From: Flavobacteriaceae bacterium R38
GTDB lineage: Bacteria; Bacteroidota; Bacteroidia; Flavobacteriales; Flavobacteriaceae
Direction: 5' to 3'
DNA length: 64,000 nt
NCBI GenBank assembly: GCA_009901575.1
Contig: WXYP01000002.1
Coordinates: 372,001-436,000, forward strand
Shown here in pieces: positions 33,901 through 43,224 of the stretch (position 1 is its first letter; the number at the start of each line of letters is the position of its first letter). The position numbers and the translations under genes are program-made. The notes under the pieces were generated by a model. The model saw nothing but the letters and a program-made list of their open reading frames with translations. It was not told where the DNA came from and ran no database searches.

Positions 33901-35645
33901 TTGAGTGGTTTGGAGATGAAGGAAATTCTCCTGCTGCCGGAAATCCAAATTCTGATGCCATTCAGAGAGATAGTGTTGCAACTGTAATCAGAGGACTGGA
34001 CGCAGATATTATTGCAGTACAGGAAATTACAGATATTCCACTATTCGAAGAATTAGTGAATAGTTTAGGAGGATATAATTTTATTTTATCTGAAGGGACT
34101 TCAGGATCACCTAATAGTCCGGGAGCTCAACGCGTCGGATTCATCTATAAAACAGATGTTATCGCTCCGGTATCTACAAGGATAATGTTTACATCGATTC
34201 ATCCAAACTATAATGGAGGAGATGATTCTGCATTGGTGGGATATCCTGATCCTTCCAGAAGTCGTTTTTATGCCAGCGGACGTCTTCCGTTTTTAATGAC
34301 AGCAAATGTTACGATTAACGGAACTACAGAAGAAATCGATTTCATTGCCTTACATGCAAGAGCAAACAGTGGTAATGACGCACAATCCAGGTACGATCAA
34401 CGTCGTTTTGATGTAGAAGTATTAAAAGATAGTTTAGATGCTAATTTTGCAGATCGCAGATTCATTGTAGCAGGAGATTTTAATGATGATGTAGATGAAA
34501 CAGTAGCCAATGTAAATACAACAGAGTCATCATATATAGAATTTGTAAATGATTCTTTAAATTATACGATTCCTACGGTTGCATTGAGTAATGCAGGATT
34601 GCGATCTTTTGTTTTTAATGATAATGTGATTGATCATATCCTGTTTTCCAATGAATTGGACGACACGTTTGTAGCAGGATCATCTACTGTTCATTTTGAG
34701 TTTTTTGATAACGATTACAGTACAACGACTTCAGATCACTTCCCGGTTTCTATTCGTTTGCAATTAGTTGAAGAACTTCAGATTACTGCATTAGATGGTA
34801 TAAATATTAATTGTAATGGTGCAAATGATGGTCAAGTAACAGTAGAGGCTACCGGAGGCGTAGCACCTTTGACATATCTTTGGAGTAATGGGGAAACAAC
34901 TGCCACAATAACAAACCTGGAACCAGGAACTTACAGTGTAATTGTTACAGATGCAACCGGAAATTCTGTATTATCAGATGATATATTAATTACAGAGCCA
35001 GAAGCTATAGTATTTAACACTACTGAAAATCAGAAATTATTTTTAGGATATGGCTCTGAAAGCGTTACTTTACAAGTGACAGATATAGCAGGAGGGACTC
35101 CGGATTACACCATTTTATGGAGTACTGGAGAGACAACAGAGAGTATCGTGGTTTCTCCAACAGAAACAACAGTTTATGCCGTAACAGTTACAGATGCCAA
35201 TGGTTGTTCTGTTGATAAAGAGATAATAGTAGAAATAGAAGACATCAGGTGTGGTAATAACTCTTACAGACCAAGAGTATCTATTTGCTTTAGAGGAAAA
35301 TCACTTTGTGTTTCTAAATATGCTGTAAATTATTTCTTGAGAAGAGGAGCTACTTTAGGTTCTTGCGGAGTTGATGAAAACAAGCCTGTAGTTGTAAAAG
35401 CTAAGGTTTATCCTAATCCGGTTCGTAACTATACCAATGTTTTCTTAAAAACAAGAATAGCTTCAGACCTCACATTGAGAGTCTATACTAAAGAAGGTGT
35501 TTTAGTTCAAACCTCTACTGCTAAAGTCAGAAAAGGAATTAATAGAGTTCCGTTAAATGTATCTGCACTTCCAAGAGGTTTATATATTTTGAAGATTGTT
35601 GATGCCGGAGAAAATATAAACGGAATACGCATCTTAAAGTTGTAA
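30987..35645 (+). CDS. Giant secreted nuclease/phosphoesterase with lamin-tail domains and T9SS signal
   Basis: A 1552-aa multidomain exported protein. In order: a signal peptide (MKKKLLSLILFLVVSFSFSQ); four lamin-tail-like domains from about residues 22, 189, 391 and 577 (INEIHYDNAGTDENEG, INEFVFNHTGSDTNEF, INEIDADTPGTDTMEF, INEIDADTPGTDTAEF); and an OB-fold-like segment (about 785-930). An endonuclease/exonuclease/phosphatase domain follows from about 964 (DIVTWNIEWFGDEG, VQEI, VAGDFNDD, DHILFSNEL, SDHFPVSIRL), then two SprB-like repeats (about 1262-1420). A Cys-containing SICFRGKSLCVSKYAV motif precedes the type IX sorting domain (VYPNPVRNYTNVFLK ... LPRGLYILKI). It resembles extracellular ExeM-type DNases. 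Lamin-tail copies 3 and 4 are nearly identical at DNA level. Confidence 0.88.
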   Translation: MKKKLLSLILFLVVSFSFSQSVFINEIHYDNAGTDENEGFEIAGPAGTDLTGYTVVLYNGSNGLPYNTINLSGILTDSGNGFGFSSQILPTNGLQNGAPDGLALIDTGNNVIQFLSYEGVVNASGGPASGLSSTDIGVAESSSTPIGNSIQLTGTGTTFSDFTWQAELTSTFGTVNSGQTFIQAITTPLINEFVFNHTGSDTNEFVEVIAAQDADLSSYYLLEIEGDGTGSGTIDEVIQLGTADSNGYFTTPFGSNTFENGTVSLLLVENFTGSLGTDLDTDNDGILDLEPWDAIVDDIAVNDGGTSDINYASVVLLQSFDGNTNTVGGASRIPNGIDTDAVSDWTRNDFDGQGLPNFPDAVAESGEAINTPGADNMVADPDTGGGGGDATVFINEIDADTPGTDTMEFIELYDGGMGNTALDGLVVVLYNGSNNLSYNVFDLDGFTTNANGYFVLGNTDVPNVSLVFGSNGLQNGADAVALYTGDAASFPNGTAITTDNLIDAVVYDTNDSDDADLLVLLTAGQPQINEGGQGNNAEHSIQRFPNGSGVLRQTDTYVAAIPTPGASNTNATEAVDLLINEIDADTPGTDTAEFIELYDGGTGNTALDGFVVVLYNGSNNLSYNAFDLDGFTTNSDGYFVLGNTDVPNVSLVFGSNGIQNGADAVALYRADAAAFPNGTAITTDNLIDALVYDTNDSDDAELLVLLNAGQQQINENEQGQGAVQSLQRIPNGEGGPRNTDTYTQADPTPGTANGGVIVEPGEIISILEARNAAEGTSVTITGVLTATDNFSGPAFIQDATGGIAVFDELVHGNGVFAIGDSITLTGVRAAFNDQVQIGTVSNVVNNGLPNNPITPVTITLSQLGEHPGELVRVVNTTFPNPGNLLFGNSNFTLTDASGNGELRIDNDVADVVGLTQPEQCAEITGVVGRFREFFQLLPRNNADIPCAEEFVPGGDTSDIPREETLDIVTWNIEWFGDEGNSPAAGNPNSDAIQRDSVATVIRGLDADIIAVQEITDIPLFEELVNSLGGYNFILSEGTSGSPNSPGAQRVGFIYKTDVIAPVSTRIMFTSIHPNYNGGDDSALVGYPDPSRSRFYASGRLPFLMTANVTINGTTEEIDFIALHARANSGNDAQSRYDQRRFDVEVLKDSLDANFADRRFIVAGDFNDDVDETVANVNTTESSYIEFVNDSLNYTIPTVALSNAGLRSFVFNDNVIDHILFSNELDDTFVAGSSTVHFEFFDNDYSTTTSDHFPVSIRLQLVEELQITALDGININCNGANDGQVTVEATGGVAPLTYLWSNGETTATITNLEPGTYSVIVTDATGNSVLSDDILITEPEAIVFNTTENQKLFLGYGSESVTLQVTDIAGGTPDYTILWSTGETTESIVVSPTETTVYAVTVTDANGCSVDKEIIVEIEDIRCGNNSYRPRVSICFRGKSLCVSKYAVNYFLRRGATLGSCGVDENKPVVVKAKVYPNPVRNYTNVFLKTRIASDLTLRVYTKEGVLVQTSTAKVRKGINRVPLNVSALPRGLYILKIVDAGENINGIRILKL
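32166..33115 (+). repeat. In-frame tandem repeat of lamin-tail domains 3 and 4
   Basis: The stretch from 32166 recurs from 32721 with an offset of 555 bp (185 codons). Long runs are identical, for example GGAAATACCGATGTACCAAA in both. The high similarity points to a recent duplication or gene conversion within the nuclease gene. Confidence 0.8.
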
Positions 35646-35666
35646 TCAGAAAATCCTAAATAAATT

Positions 35667-35698
35667 AAAATGCCCGTAAATTTTACGGGCATTTTTTT
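35667..35698 (+). terminator. Rho-independent terminator after the nuclease gene
   Basis: AAAATGCCCGTAAA / TTTTACGGGCATTTT forms a perfect stem with a T run, 22 nt after the stop codon. Confidence 0.92.
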
Positions 35699-35729
35699 AC
35701 CTTTAAACATTGTAAAATAAAACTATAAA

Positions 35730-36446
35730 ATGAGTTCATTAAAAGGGAAAATTGCCTTAATTACAGGTGGAAGTAAAGGGATTGGATACGGAATAGCTGA
35801 AGTAATGTTGAAACAAGGGATGAAAGTTGCTATTACCGGGAGAGATCTTGAAACTGTAGAAAAAGCAGCGTCAGAACTAAACAAATTAGAAGGAGAAGCT
35901 ATAGGGATACAAGCAGATGTTCGTAATCTTAAAAGCCAGGAAGAAGCAGTACATAAAATAATAACTACATGGGGGCAAATCGATGTTTTAATTGCTAATG
36001 CCGGTATTGGTCATTTCGCTTCTATTGAAGACTTAAGCGCAGAACAGTGGAATGAAACCATTGATACAAATCTTACGGGAGTTTTTTACAGTGTAAAAGC
36101 AACTGTAGAACAGCTAAAAAAATCCAAAGGATATATTTTTACAATTTCCAGTTTGGCAGGAACTAACTTTTTTGCAAATGGTACAGCCTATAATGCCAGT
36201 AAGTTCGGATTAACCGGATTTACACAGGCGTTAATGTTAGATTTAAGGCAATATGATGTTAAAGTGAGTACAATTATGCCCGGATCTGTTTCCAGTTATT
36301 TCAACGGGAGAACTCCGGAAGAGGGAAGTGATTGGAGAATACAATCGGAAGATTTAGGACAGATTATTGTAGATCTTCTAAAAATACATCCGCGTACATT
36401 ACCTAGTAAAGTAGAAATAAGACCATCAAAACCACCAAGAAAGTAA
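35730..36446 (+). CDS. Short-chain dehydrogenase/reductase, 3-oxoacyl-reductase-like
   Basis: A 238-aa classical SDR. The cofactor motif is TGGSKGIGYGIAE, with the NAG motif in IANAGIGHF. The active-site serine is in ISSLAGTNFF, and YxxxK is present as YNASK. A basic Arg in TGRDLE suggests NADP(H) preference. FabG-like sequence features are common to many unrelated SDRs, so the substrate is not determined. It stands alone between a terminator and the convergent NRAMP-like gene. No signal peptide is seen. Confidence 0.88.
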   Translation: MSSLKGKIALITGGSKGIGYGIAEVMLKQGMKVAITGRDLETVEKAASELNKLEGEAIGIQADVRNLKSQEEAVHKIITTWGQIDVLIANAGIGHFASIEDLSAEQWNETIDTNLTGVFYSVKATVEQLKKSKGYIFTISSLAGTNFFANGTAYNASKFGLTGFTQALMLDLRQYDVKVSTIMPGSVSSYFNGRTPEEGSDWRIQSEDLGQIIVDLLKIHPRTLPSKVEIRPSKPPRK

Positions 36447-36489
36447 AAGTTTCAAGAAGTTTACTTTTTTATGATTTTTGCTAATCGCT

Positions 36490-37728
36490 CTAGATAGTCT
36501 TTGAGGTTTCTAAAAACATCAGGTATAAAAACAAAAGAATGGAGATGATTAAAATTAGATTAGTAAACCATTTGTTTTTGTAATGACCTACCCACGCTAT
36601 TTTATTGTTCATAACCAGTAAAAGCGCTGCTAGAAATGGCATAAAAAATGCACTGGCTACGGCATAAAGAATAATAACCCAAACCGGTTTGTCTAAAAAT
36701 AGTAAAAGTATTGGAGGAATAGCCAGGTATGCTAAGAATAATCGATAATACTTAGATTTAGTACCACTATCTGTATTTATTTCATTAGCTTTTTTATTTC
36801 TTGATTTCCAGCTGATTATTAAATCATTGAATAAATAAGGGACTCCATTCCAAACCCCTAGCATGGAAGAAAAAACAGCGCCCCAAAAACCAATTAGAAA
36901 TATCCATTTGCCATAAACTCCTGCTGTTTCTCCTAATTTATCTGCCAGGTTAATAATTATTTTGCTTCCGGATACTTGTTCAGGGTTTACTGTAGACGAA
37001 ATAATAATAATAGCAATACCGAATAAGCCTGTCAAAAAATAAGCAACTTTTAAATCCAGTTTAATCGCTTTTATTTTTGAAATAGAATTCCATCCTTTTT
37101 CTTTTAGCCAATAATTATAGCAAAGCATAGTTACACTTCCTCCAACTCCCCCTATAACGCCCAGAAGTAGTGTCATAGAGCCTTCCGGGACTCTGGGTAC
37201 AATCATAGATATTAAAATTTCTCCCCAATTAATATCGATCAAAAACAAATTAATAATGACGGTACTAAACATAATACCAATCATTACTTTCATTATGTTT
37301 TCCAGGAATCGATACTTACCTATTAGTACCAGTGCCATAGCTAATAATGTGTGTAAAATTCCCCATACAGGAATTGATAATTGAGGAAATATAGAATGAG
37401 CAGCAAGCCCGCAGGCTGCCATCAATGCACCTGCAACAATAAATCCCCAGATAGTGAGATAACTGATAAAATAAACAGAAATAATAGAATGAAATTTAGA
37501 TACCCACCCTTCTAATAGTGTAGACCCTGTAGATAATTGCCACCTGGCAACTCCCTCATTTAAAACATATTTAATCAAAGCACCTATAAGACAAGCCCAT
37601 AATATGATATGACCAAACCTTGCACCTGCTACTGTTGCAGCTATCATATCTCCTGCGCCAACACCCGTAGCAGCAATTAAAAAACCAGGTCCAAAAATGT
37701 CTTTAAACTTTTTTCCAAATTTTATCAT
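36490..37728 (-). CDS. NRAMP-related membrane transporter with altered metal-site motifs
   Basis: A 412-aa protein with about 11 hydrophobic helices. The opening GPGFLIAATGVGAGDMIAAT aligns with NRAMP TM1 (GPGFLxxxxYxDPGN), but the metal-binding DPGN reads GAGD. In TM6, where canonical proteins have the MPH motif, it has GGSVTMLCYNYW. The fold assignment is therefore good, but the usual Mn/Fe ligands (Asp, Asn, Met) are not conserved. NRAMP-related Mg transporters also deviate at these places, so another divalent or a different cation is possible. It is convergent with the SDR gene and divergent from the carboxylase operon. Confidence 0.8.
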   Translation of the reverse strand: MIKFGKKFKDIFGPGFLIAATGVGAGDMIAATVAGARFGHIILWACLIGALIKYVLNEGVARWQLSTGSTLLEGWVSKFHSIISVYFISYLTIWGFIVAGALMAACGLAAHSIFPQLSIPVWGILHTLLAMALVLIGKYRFLENIMKVMIGIMFSTVIINLFLIDINWGEILISMIVPRVPEGSMTLLLGVIGGVGGSVTMLCYNYWLKEKGWNSISKIKAIKLDLKVAYFLTGLFGIAIIIISSTVNPEQVSGSKIIINLADKLGETAGVYGKWIFLIGFWGAVFSSMLGVWNGVPYLFNDLIISWKSRNKKANEINTDSGTKSKYYRLFLAYLAIPPILLLFLDKPVWVIILYAVASAFFMPFLAALLLVMNNKIAWVGHYKNKWFTNLILIISILLFLYLMFLETSKTI

Positions 37729-37873
37729 TGAAATGTCTGTTATGTGATTTGATATCGTCTAAATATAAGTAACATTTATAAAGTAATGTATTAAAAATGT
37801 TTTATTAAGTATCGTATATTTACGGTCGCTTAAATAATGAGCTTTTCTATTTAAAATTATTCATGCAAAACAG

Positions 37874-38359
37874 ATGAACAAGATTTTTAAAGTAAACGTT
37901 AACGATTCGCATAATTTTGAGATCACTCAGGATGAGCTGGAATCGCTTGACAGTATCAAAAGAGACGATGAAACTTTTCATGTTTTATATCAAAACGAAT
38001 CCTTTGAAGCCGCAATTGTAGATTCAGATTTTAATAATAAGAAATATAAAATCACAATTGGGAGTAATTCTTATGATGTAGCTATTACAGACGACCTTGC
38101 CATATTGATTAAAGAAATGGGATTGTCACTAGGAACCACTAAACAAGTAAATTCTATAAAAGCTCCTATGCCGGGGCTAATTATAAATGTTAATGTTTCT
38201 GAAGGCCAGGAAATTAAAGAAAACGAAGCATTAATTGTAGTTGAAGCTATGAAAATGGAAAACGCTTTAGTTGCGCCCAGAGATGGAATTGTTAAGGCCA
38301 TCAATGTAGCTAAAGGAGATACAGTAGATAAAGGAGCTTTATTAATTGAATTAGAATAA
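37874..38359 (+). CDS. Biotin carboxyl carrier subunit of an acyl-CoA carboxylase
   Basis: A 161-aa protein. The N-terminal half is a beta-rich adaptor, and the C-terminal ~70 residues are a biotinyl domain with the attachment lysine in VVEAMKMENAL. A typical APMPGLIINVNVSEGQEI precedes it. It carries CO2 between the carboxylase and carboxyltransferase subunits encoded directly downstream. The biotin carboxylase gene begins 3 nt after its stop, so it is first in an operon of three. TATATTTA at 37815-37822 is a near match to the -7 element. Confidence 0.9.
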   Translation: MNKIFKVNVNDSHNFEITQDELESLDSIKRDDETFHVLYQNESFEAAIVDSDFNNKKYKITIGSNSYDVAITDDLAILIKEMGLSLGTTKQVNSIKAPMPGLIINVNVSEGQEIKENEALIVVEAMKMENALVAPRDGIVKAINVAKGDTVDKGALLIELE

Positions 38360-38362
38360 GAG

Positions 38363-39802
38363 ATGAAGAAAATATTAGTAGCCAATAGAGGAGAGATTGC
38401 TATTCGAGTAATGAAGACTGCAAAGAAGATGGGAATTCATACTGTTGCTGTTTTTTCTGAAGCAGACAGACATTCACCACATGTAAGATTTGCAGATGAA
38501 GCAGTATGTATAGGAGCAGCGCCTTCGAGTCAATCGTACCTTTTAGGGGATAAGATTATAAAAGTAGCTAAAGAATTGGGAGTGGATGGGATTCATCCGG
38601 GATACGGATTCTTAAGTGAGAATGCTGATTTTGCAGAAGCTGTTGAAGAGAATGATATTATTTTCATTGGACCAAAATCGGCAGCAATCAGAACTATGGG
38701 AAGTAAGTTAGCCGCCAAAGATGCTGTTAAAGCTTATGATATCCCTATGGTTCCTGGTGTTGACGAAGCAATTACAGATATAGCCAAAGCAAAAAATGTT
38801 GCTAAAGAGATAGGTTTTCCAATTTTGATAAAAGCTTCTGCCGGAGGTGGAGGTAAAGGAATGCGTATCGTTGAGAAAGAAGAAGAATTTGAAGAACAAA
38901 TGGACAGGGCTGTTAGTGAAGCGATTTCTGCATTTGGAGATGGAGCCGTTTTTATTGAAAAATATGTAGCATCTCCACGACATATAGAAATCCAGGTATT
39001 GGCAGATCAGCACGGAAATACGTTTCATCTTTTTGAACGCGAATGTAGTGTTCAAAGGCGTCATCAAAAAGTAGTAGAAGAAGCACCTTCTGCAGTATTG
39101 ACTCCGGAAATCAGAAAAGCGATGGGAGAAGCTGCTGTTAAAGTAGCTCAATCGTGTGATTATATTGGAGCTGGAACAGTTGAGTTTTTGTTGGACGAAA
39201 ATCTTAATTTCTACTTTTTAGAAATGAATACTCGTTTACAGGTAGAACATCCGGTAACAGAACTTATAACAGGAATGGACCTGGTAGAACAACAAATAAA
39301 GGTTGCCAGGGGAGAAAAACTTAGTTTTAGCCAGGACGATCTTAAAATAAACGGACATGCATTAGAACTGAGAGTATATGCAGAAGATCCGTTAAATGAT
39401 TTTTTACCAAGTGTAGGGACATTATCAACCTATAAAACGCCCGTAGGAGAAGGAATTCGCCTGGATGACGGATTTGAAGAAGGCATGGAAGTTCCTATTT
39501 ATTATGATCCTATGCTATCTAAATTGATTACTTATGGTAAAACAAGGGAAGAAGCTATGGAATTGATGATTTACGCAATTGAAAACTATAAGGTAGAAGG
39601 TATTATGACCACACTGCCTTTTGGTAAATTTGTATGTGAACATGAAGCTTTCAGAAGTGGAAATTTTGATACTCATTTTGTGAAAAAATATTATAACCCG
39701 GAAAGTTTAATAGAAAAGACAGAAGAAGAAGCACGATTAGCAGCCATTATAGGCTTAAAAGCTTATTTGAAAGATCAACAACTGTTAAGAGTGCCTAATT
39801 AA
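38363..39802 (+). CDS. accC: Biotin carboxylase subunit
   Basis: A 479-aa ATP-grasp biotin carboxylase. It starts MKKILVANRGEIAIRVMKTAK and has the biotin-carboxylase N-terminal motif HPGYGFLSENADFAE. The ATP loop is KASAGGGGKGMRIV, with ECSVQRRHQKVVEEAPS and the catalytic EMNTRLQVEHPVTE. The reaction is ATP-dependent carboxylation of the biotin on the preceding subunit. The symbol is by family. The operon context with a propionyl-CoA-type beta subunit suggests that the complex acts on propionyl-CoA or other acyl-CoA rather than being the sole acetyl-CoA carboxylase. Confidence 0.93.
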   Translation: MKKILVANRGEIAIRVMKTAKKMGIHTVAVFSEADRHSPHVRFADEAVCIGAAPSSQSYLLGDKIIKVAKELGVDGIHPGYGFLSENADFAEAVEENDIIFIGPKSAAIRTMGSKLAAKDAVKAYDIPMVPGVDEAITDIAKAKNVAKEIGFPILIKASAGGGGKGMRIVEKEEEFEEQMDRAVSEAISAFGDGAVFIEKYVASPRHIEIQVLADQHGNTFHLFERECSVQRRHQKVVEEAPSAVLTPEIRKAMGEAAVKVAQSCDYIGAGTVEFLLDENLNFYFLEMNTRLQVEHPVTELITGMDLVEQQIKVARGEKLSFSQDDLKINGHALELRVYAEDPLNDFLPSVGTLSTYKTPVGEGIRLDDGFEEGMEVPIYYDPMLSKLITYGKTREEAMELMIYAIENYKVEGIMTTLPFGKFVCEHEAFRSGNFDTHFVKKYYNPESLIEKTEEEARLAAIIGLKAYLKDQQLLRVPN

Positions 39803-39819
39803 ATTATTGAAGTATTAAG

Positions 39820-41361
39820 ATGGATTCAAAAATAACTACATTAAACGATAAAATAACCAAAGCACATTTAGGCGGAGGTGAGAATAGGATAAAGAAACAA
39901 CATCAAAAAAAGAAACTAACGGCAAGAGAACGTATAGAATACTTATTAGATGAAGGTTCTTTTGAAGAAATTGGGATGTTAGTGACTCATCGTACTACCG
40001 ATTTCGGAATGCAGGATCAAATATACTACGGGGATGGAGTAGTTACCGGTTACGGAACAATTTCAGGACGTATGGTATATATCTTTGCGCAGGATTTTAC
40101 TGTTTTTGGAGGTGCATTGTCAGAGACACACGCAGAGAAGATATGTAAGATAATGGATCATGCTATGAAGGTTGGTGCACCTTTAATCGGGTTAAATGAT
40201 TCAGGTGGAGCCAGAATCCAGGAAGGAGTTCGTTCTCTGGGGGGGTATGCAGATATTTTTTATCGTAATGTGCAGGCCTCTGGTGTTATTCCTCAAATAT
40301 CTGCGATTATGGGACCATGTGCAGGTGGAGCTGTTTATTCTCCGGCAATGACCGATTTTACCATGATGGTAGAAGATACCAGTTATATGTTTGTAACAGG
40401 TCCGAATGTTGTGAAAACGGTAACTAATGAAGAGGTGACTTCAGAAGAATTAGGAGGAGCCAGTACACATTCTACGAAATCCGGAGTAACACATATTACT
40501 TCGGCCAATGATATCGCTTGCCTGGAAGATATTAAGAGCTTATTAAGCTATTTGCCACAAAATAATAAAACAAAACCTGAGCAACTTGCTTATGAATTGG
40601 CAGATGAAATGCGTCCGTCTTTGAATTCAATTATTCCTGATAGTGCTAATAAACCTTACGATATGCACCAGGTTATTGAAGGAATCATTGATGCCGATTC
40701 TTTCTTCGAAATTCATAAAGATTATGCGGATAACATCATTGTAGGTTTTGCCAGAATAGGAGGAAGAAGTATTGGAATCGTTGCCAATCAGCCTATGAGT
40801 TTAGCAGGAGTTTTAGATGTGAATAGCTCTAAAAAAGGCGCGAGATTTACTCGTTTTTGTGATTGCTTTAATATTCCGTTATTAGTTTTAGTTGATGTTC
40901 CGGGATTCTTACCGGGAACAGATCAGGAATGGAACGGAATCATTATTCACGGGGCTAAATTATTGTATGCATTAAGTGAAGCTACTGTGCCTAGAGTAAC
41001 TGTAATTACCAGAAAAGCGTATGGAGGAGCTTATGATGTGATGAATTCTAAGCATATTGGAGCTGATATGAATTTTGCCTGGCCAACAGCAGAAATTGCA
41101 GTAATGGGGGCAAAAGGAGCAAGTGAAATTATCTTTAAAAAAGAAATTAATGAAGCTGAAAACCCTGAATTGAAGCTTTCTGAGAAAGAAAAAGAGTATG
41201 CAGATAAGTTTGCAAATCCATACAGGGCAGCAGAAAGAGGATTTATTGATGAAGTAATTTTACCGGAAGAAACGAGACGAAAATTGATTAAAGCTTATGC
41301 GATGTTGGATAATAAAGTAGTACAACGTCCAGACCGTAAACATGGTAATATTCCATTATAA
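39820..41361 (+). CDS. Acyl-CoA (propionyl-CoA type) carboxyltransferase beta subunit
   Basis: A 513-aa crotonase-fold carboxyltransferase with both halves in one chain. The N-terminal half contains [14 protein letters not shown] and [18 protein letters not shown]. The C-terminal half contains [29 protein letters not shown] and [11 protein letters not shown]. This is the PccB/MmdA arrangement and makes methylmalonyl-CoA from propionyl-CoA, or a related product. It completes a three-gene carboxylase operon, with a 17-nt gap from the biotin carboxylase gene. An imperfect hairpin follows near 41410-41449. Confidence 0.93.
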   Translation: MDSKITTLNDKITKAHLGGGENRIKKQHQKKKLTARERIEYLLDEGSFEEIGMLVTHRTTDFGMQDQIYYGDGVVTGYGTISGRMVYIFAQDFTVFGGALSETHAEKICKIMDHAMKVGAPLIGLNDSGGARIQEGVRSLGGYADIFYRNVQASGVIPQISAIMGPCAGGAVYSPAMTDFTMMVEDTSYMFVTGPNVVKTVTNEEVTSEELGGASTHSTKSGVTHITSANDIACLEDIKSLLSYLPQNNKTKPEQLAYELADEMRPSLNSIIPDSANKPYDMHQVIEGIIDADSFFEIHKDYADNIIVGFARIGGRSIGIVANQPMSLAGVLDVNSSKKGARFTRFCDCFNIPLLVLVDVPGFLPGTDQEWNGIIIHGAKLLYALSEATVPRVTVITRKAYGGAYDVMNSKHIGADMNFAWPTAEIAVMGAKGASEIIFKKEINEAENPELKLSEKEKEYADKFANPYRAAERGFIDEVILPEETRRKLIKAYAMLDNKVVQRPDRKHGNIPL

Positions 41362-41409
41362 ATAAATACTGGTTTTCATTTTTATTTCATTGTAAAATTT
41401 TAAAAAACT

Positions 41410-41449
41410 AAGAGATCTGTTAATCTTTATTTATTTTGACAGATCTCTT
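41410..41449 (+). terminator. Possible terminator hairpin after the carboxylase operon
   Basis: AAGAGATCTGT and ACAGATCTCTT form an 11-bp perfect stem with an 18-nt AT-rich loop. No long T run follows, so termination is uncertain. The rest of the gap to 41605 is AT-rich with nothing else recognised. Confidence 0.5.
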
Positions 41450-41605
41450 AAAGTATAATTTAAGCAAGTATCATTGACAGATAAATAGATTGAAATACAT
41501 TTTAAGTATGATTTATTGATAAAATGAATAGTGAAACCCGATTAAATTTATCGACTATGTAATCTTTATTATTTTTATCAGACTAAGAGTAAAATCACTT
41601 TAGGC

Positions 41606-41833
41606 ATGAATAAAAATAAAGTTAATTTCTTTGATCACCCTACAAAACAACAATTGATAATTTCCGGAGTTATCTGGCTTTTGGGTTTTGTTTATTTGTT
41701 AAATAAGGCAACACATTCTTTTTCATCTAATCCTTTTGATAAGAAGAATAGTGTCCCGATTATGTTTTTGTTTGCGATTACTATTTTTATAGCTAAACTT
41801 TGGAATAATTATATCGTTAAGGGAAGAAAATAA
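41606..41833 (+). CDS. Small two-helix membrane protein
   Basis: A 75-aa protein with two hydrophobic stretches: LIISGVIWLLGFVYLLNKA and, after a short polar loop (SFSSNPFDKKNS), VPIMFLFAITIFIAKLW. It ends in a basic tail (NNYIVKGRK). This predicts a helical hairpin in the inner membrane. I do not recognise the family. It converges on the sugar dehydrogenase gene with only 5 nt between the two stops. Confidence 0.6.
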   Translation: MNKNKVNFFDHPTKQQLIISGVIWLLGFVYLLNKATHSFSSNPFDKKNSVPIMFLFAITIFIAKLWNNYIVKGRK

Positions 41834-41838
41834 ATAAT

Positions 41839-43017
41839 TTAGTTGATTTCAAAACGATAGATAGCTCCGTCAAAACTACAGATGTAAAGTTCATTGGCAT
41901 TATCTGTGCCAAATGATGAGATATTTAGATTAGTATCTTCTATAAGTTCATTAGCAGGTGAAGTACCAGAATTTGTCAGAGCCCATATTCTACCTGAAAC
42001 AAAATCCCCATAAATATATCTGCCTTGTAATTCAGGTATTGCATTCCCTCTGTAAACATACCCTCCTGTAATTGATAAATCCCCATTATCATGCGAATAT
42101 TCAAAAACTGGCGGAGTTAAGTTTGTCTGATCGCAGTCATTTGCACCAAAACAGTTAAATCCTTCAAGAATGTTCCATCCATAATTGTTTCCGCTTTCAA
42201 TAATATCGATTTCTTCAAATTGATTTTGTCCAACATCACCAGCCCATAATGTACCTGTTTGGATATCAAAACTTATTCTCCACGGATTCCTGAGTCCGTA
42301 TGCAAATATTTCGTCTCTCGCATTATTATCGTTAATAAATGGATTATCGATTGGGATAGCATAATTGAGTCCGTTTTCGACTCTATCTACATCTATTCTC
42401 AGGATTGCCCCTAAAAGATTCATGCGGTTTTGTGCATTTCCTTGCGGATCCCCACCTGATCCTCCGTCACCTGAAGCAATGTAGAGAAAACCATCCGGAC
42501 CAAAAGTTAGTTTTCCTCCATTATGATTCGTAAATGGTTGAGGAATTTCTAATAATACTAATTCACTATTTGGATCGGCAACATTAGAATTTGCAGATGA
42601 TACCTGGAAACGAGACACTCTGGATAAAGTTCTTGAAGAAGAATAGTTAACATAGAAATAGCCATTTGCATCATAGTTAGGATGAAAAGCTACAGCTAAT
42701 AACCCCATTTCTTCTTCAGAATCGTCTACTATATTTTCAATATTCAGAAACACAGCACTGGATTGAACATCAGCATTGTTAGGAAAAACATTAATAATTC
42801 CTCTTTGTTCTACAACAAAAGCACGATTGGTACCATCATTCGGACTTTGAAAATCCAACGGGCGGGTAAAACGTAATGCAGGAAAGGCATTGACAATTTC
42901 AATTTCTGATGGAATAGGCGGTGGTGGTGGAGTAGTCTCGTTATCATCACTACTGCTACAAGCAAATAAAATTAATCCTGTGATACTCAACAAAAATTTT
43001 TGGTAAAAAGTTTTCAT
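41839..43017 (-). CDS. PQQ-dependent sugar dehydrogenase-like lipoprotein
   Basis: A 392-aa protein with a lipoprotein signal (FLLSITGLILFACSSSDDNE) and a short Pro-rich linker (TTPPPPPIPSE). It has the soluble-glucose-dehydrogenase beta-propeller pattern: RPLDFQSPNDGTNRAFVVEQ, MGLLAVAFHPNYDANGYFYV, HNGGKLTFGPDGFLYIASGDGG, NPWRISFDIQTGTLWAGDVGQ and GGYVYRGNAIPEL. Family members oxidise sugars or related compounds with PQQ, though many homologues lack known substrates. Whether this cell makes PQQ cannot be seen here. It is probably anchored at the envelope and is divergent from the IorAB-like pair. Confidence 0.88.
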   Translation of the reverse strand: MKTFYQKFLLSITGLILFACSSSDDNETTPPPPPIPSEIEIVNAFPALRFTRPLDFQSPNDGTNRAFVVEQRGIINVFPNNADVQSSAVFLNIENIVDDSEEEMGLLAVAFHPNYDANGYFYVNYSSSRTLSRVSRFQVSSANSNVADPNSELVLLEIPQPFTNHNGGKLTFGPDGFLYIASGDGGSGGDPQGNAQNRMNLLGAILRIDVDRVENGLNYAIPIDNPFINDNNARDEIFAYGLRNPWRISFDIQTGTLWAGDVGQNQFEEIDIIESGNNYGWNILEGFNCFGANDCDQTNLTPPVFEYSHDNGDLSITGGYVYRGNAIPELQGRYIYGDFVSGRIWALTNSGTSPANELIEDTNLNISSFGTDNANELYICSFDGAIYRFEIN

Positions 43018-43224
43018 AGCAATAGATTTTATAAAAGATAACGAATTCTGAATACAAAATATTTAATGAATATCGTATTTTTTGATATTAACGCTTTATG
43101 AAAAGAAATAAAAATCTTTATAGTTTCTTAAATTTTTAACATAACATGTTAAAATCAAGACTTGAAATTTTATTTTTCATTAAATTTAAGCTTCGTTTTT
43201 TTATGATCTTAAAACAATTAATCT

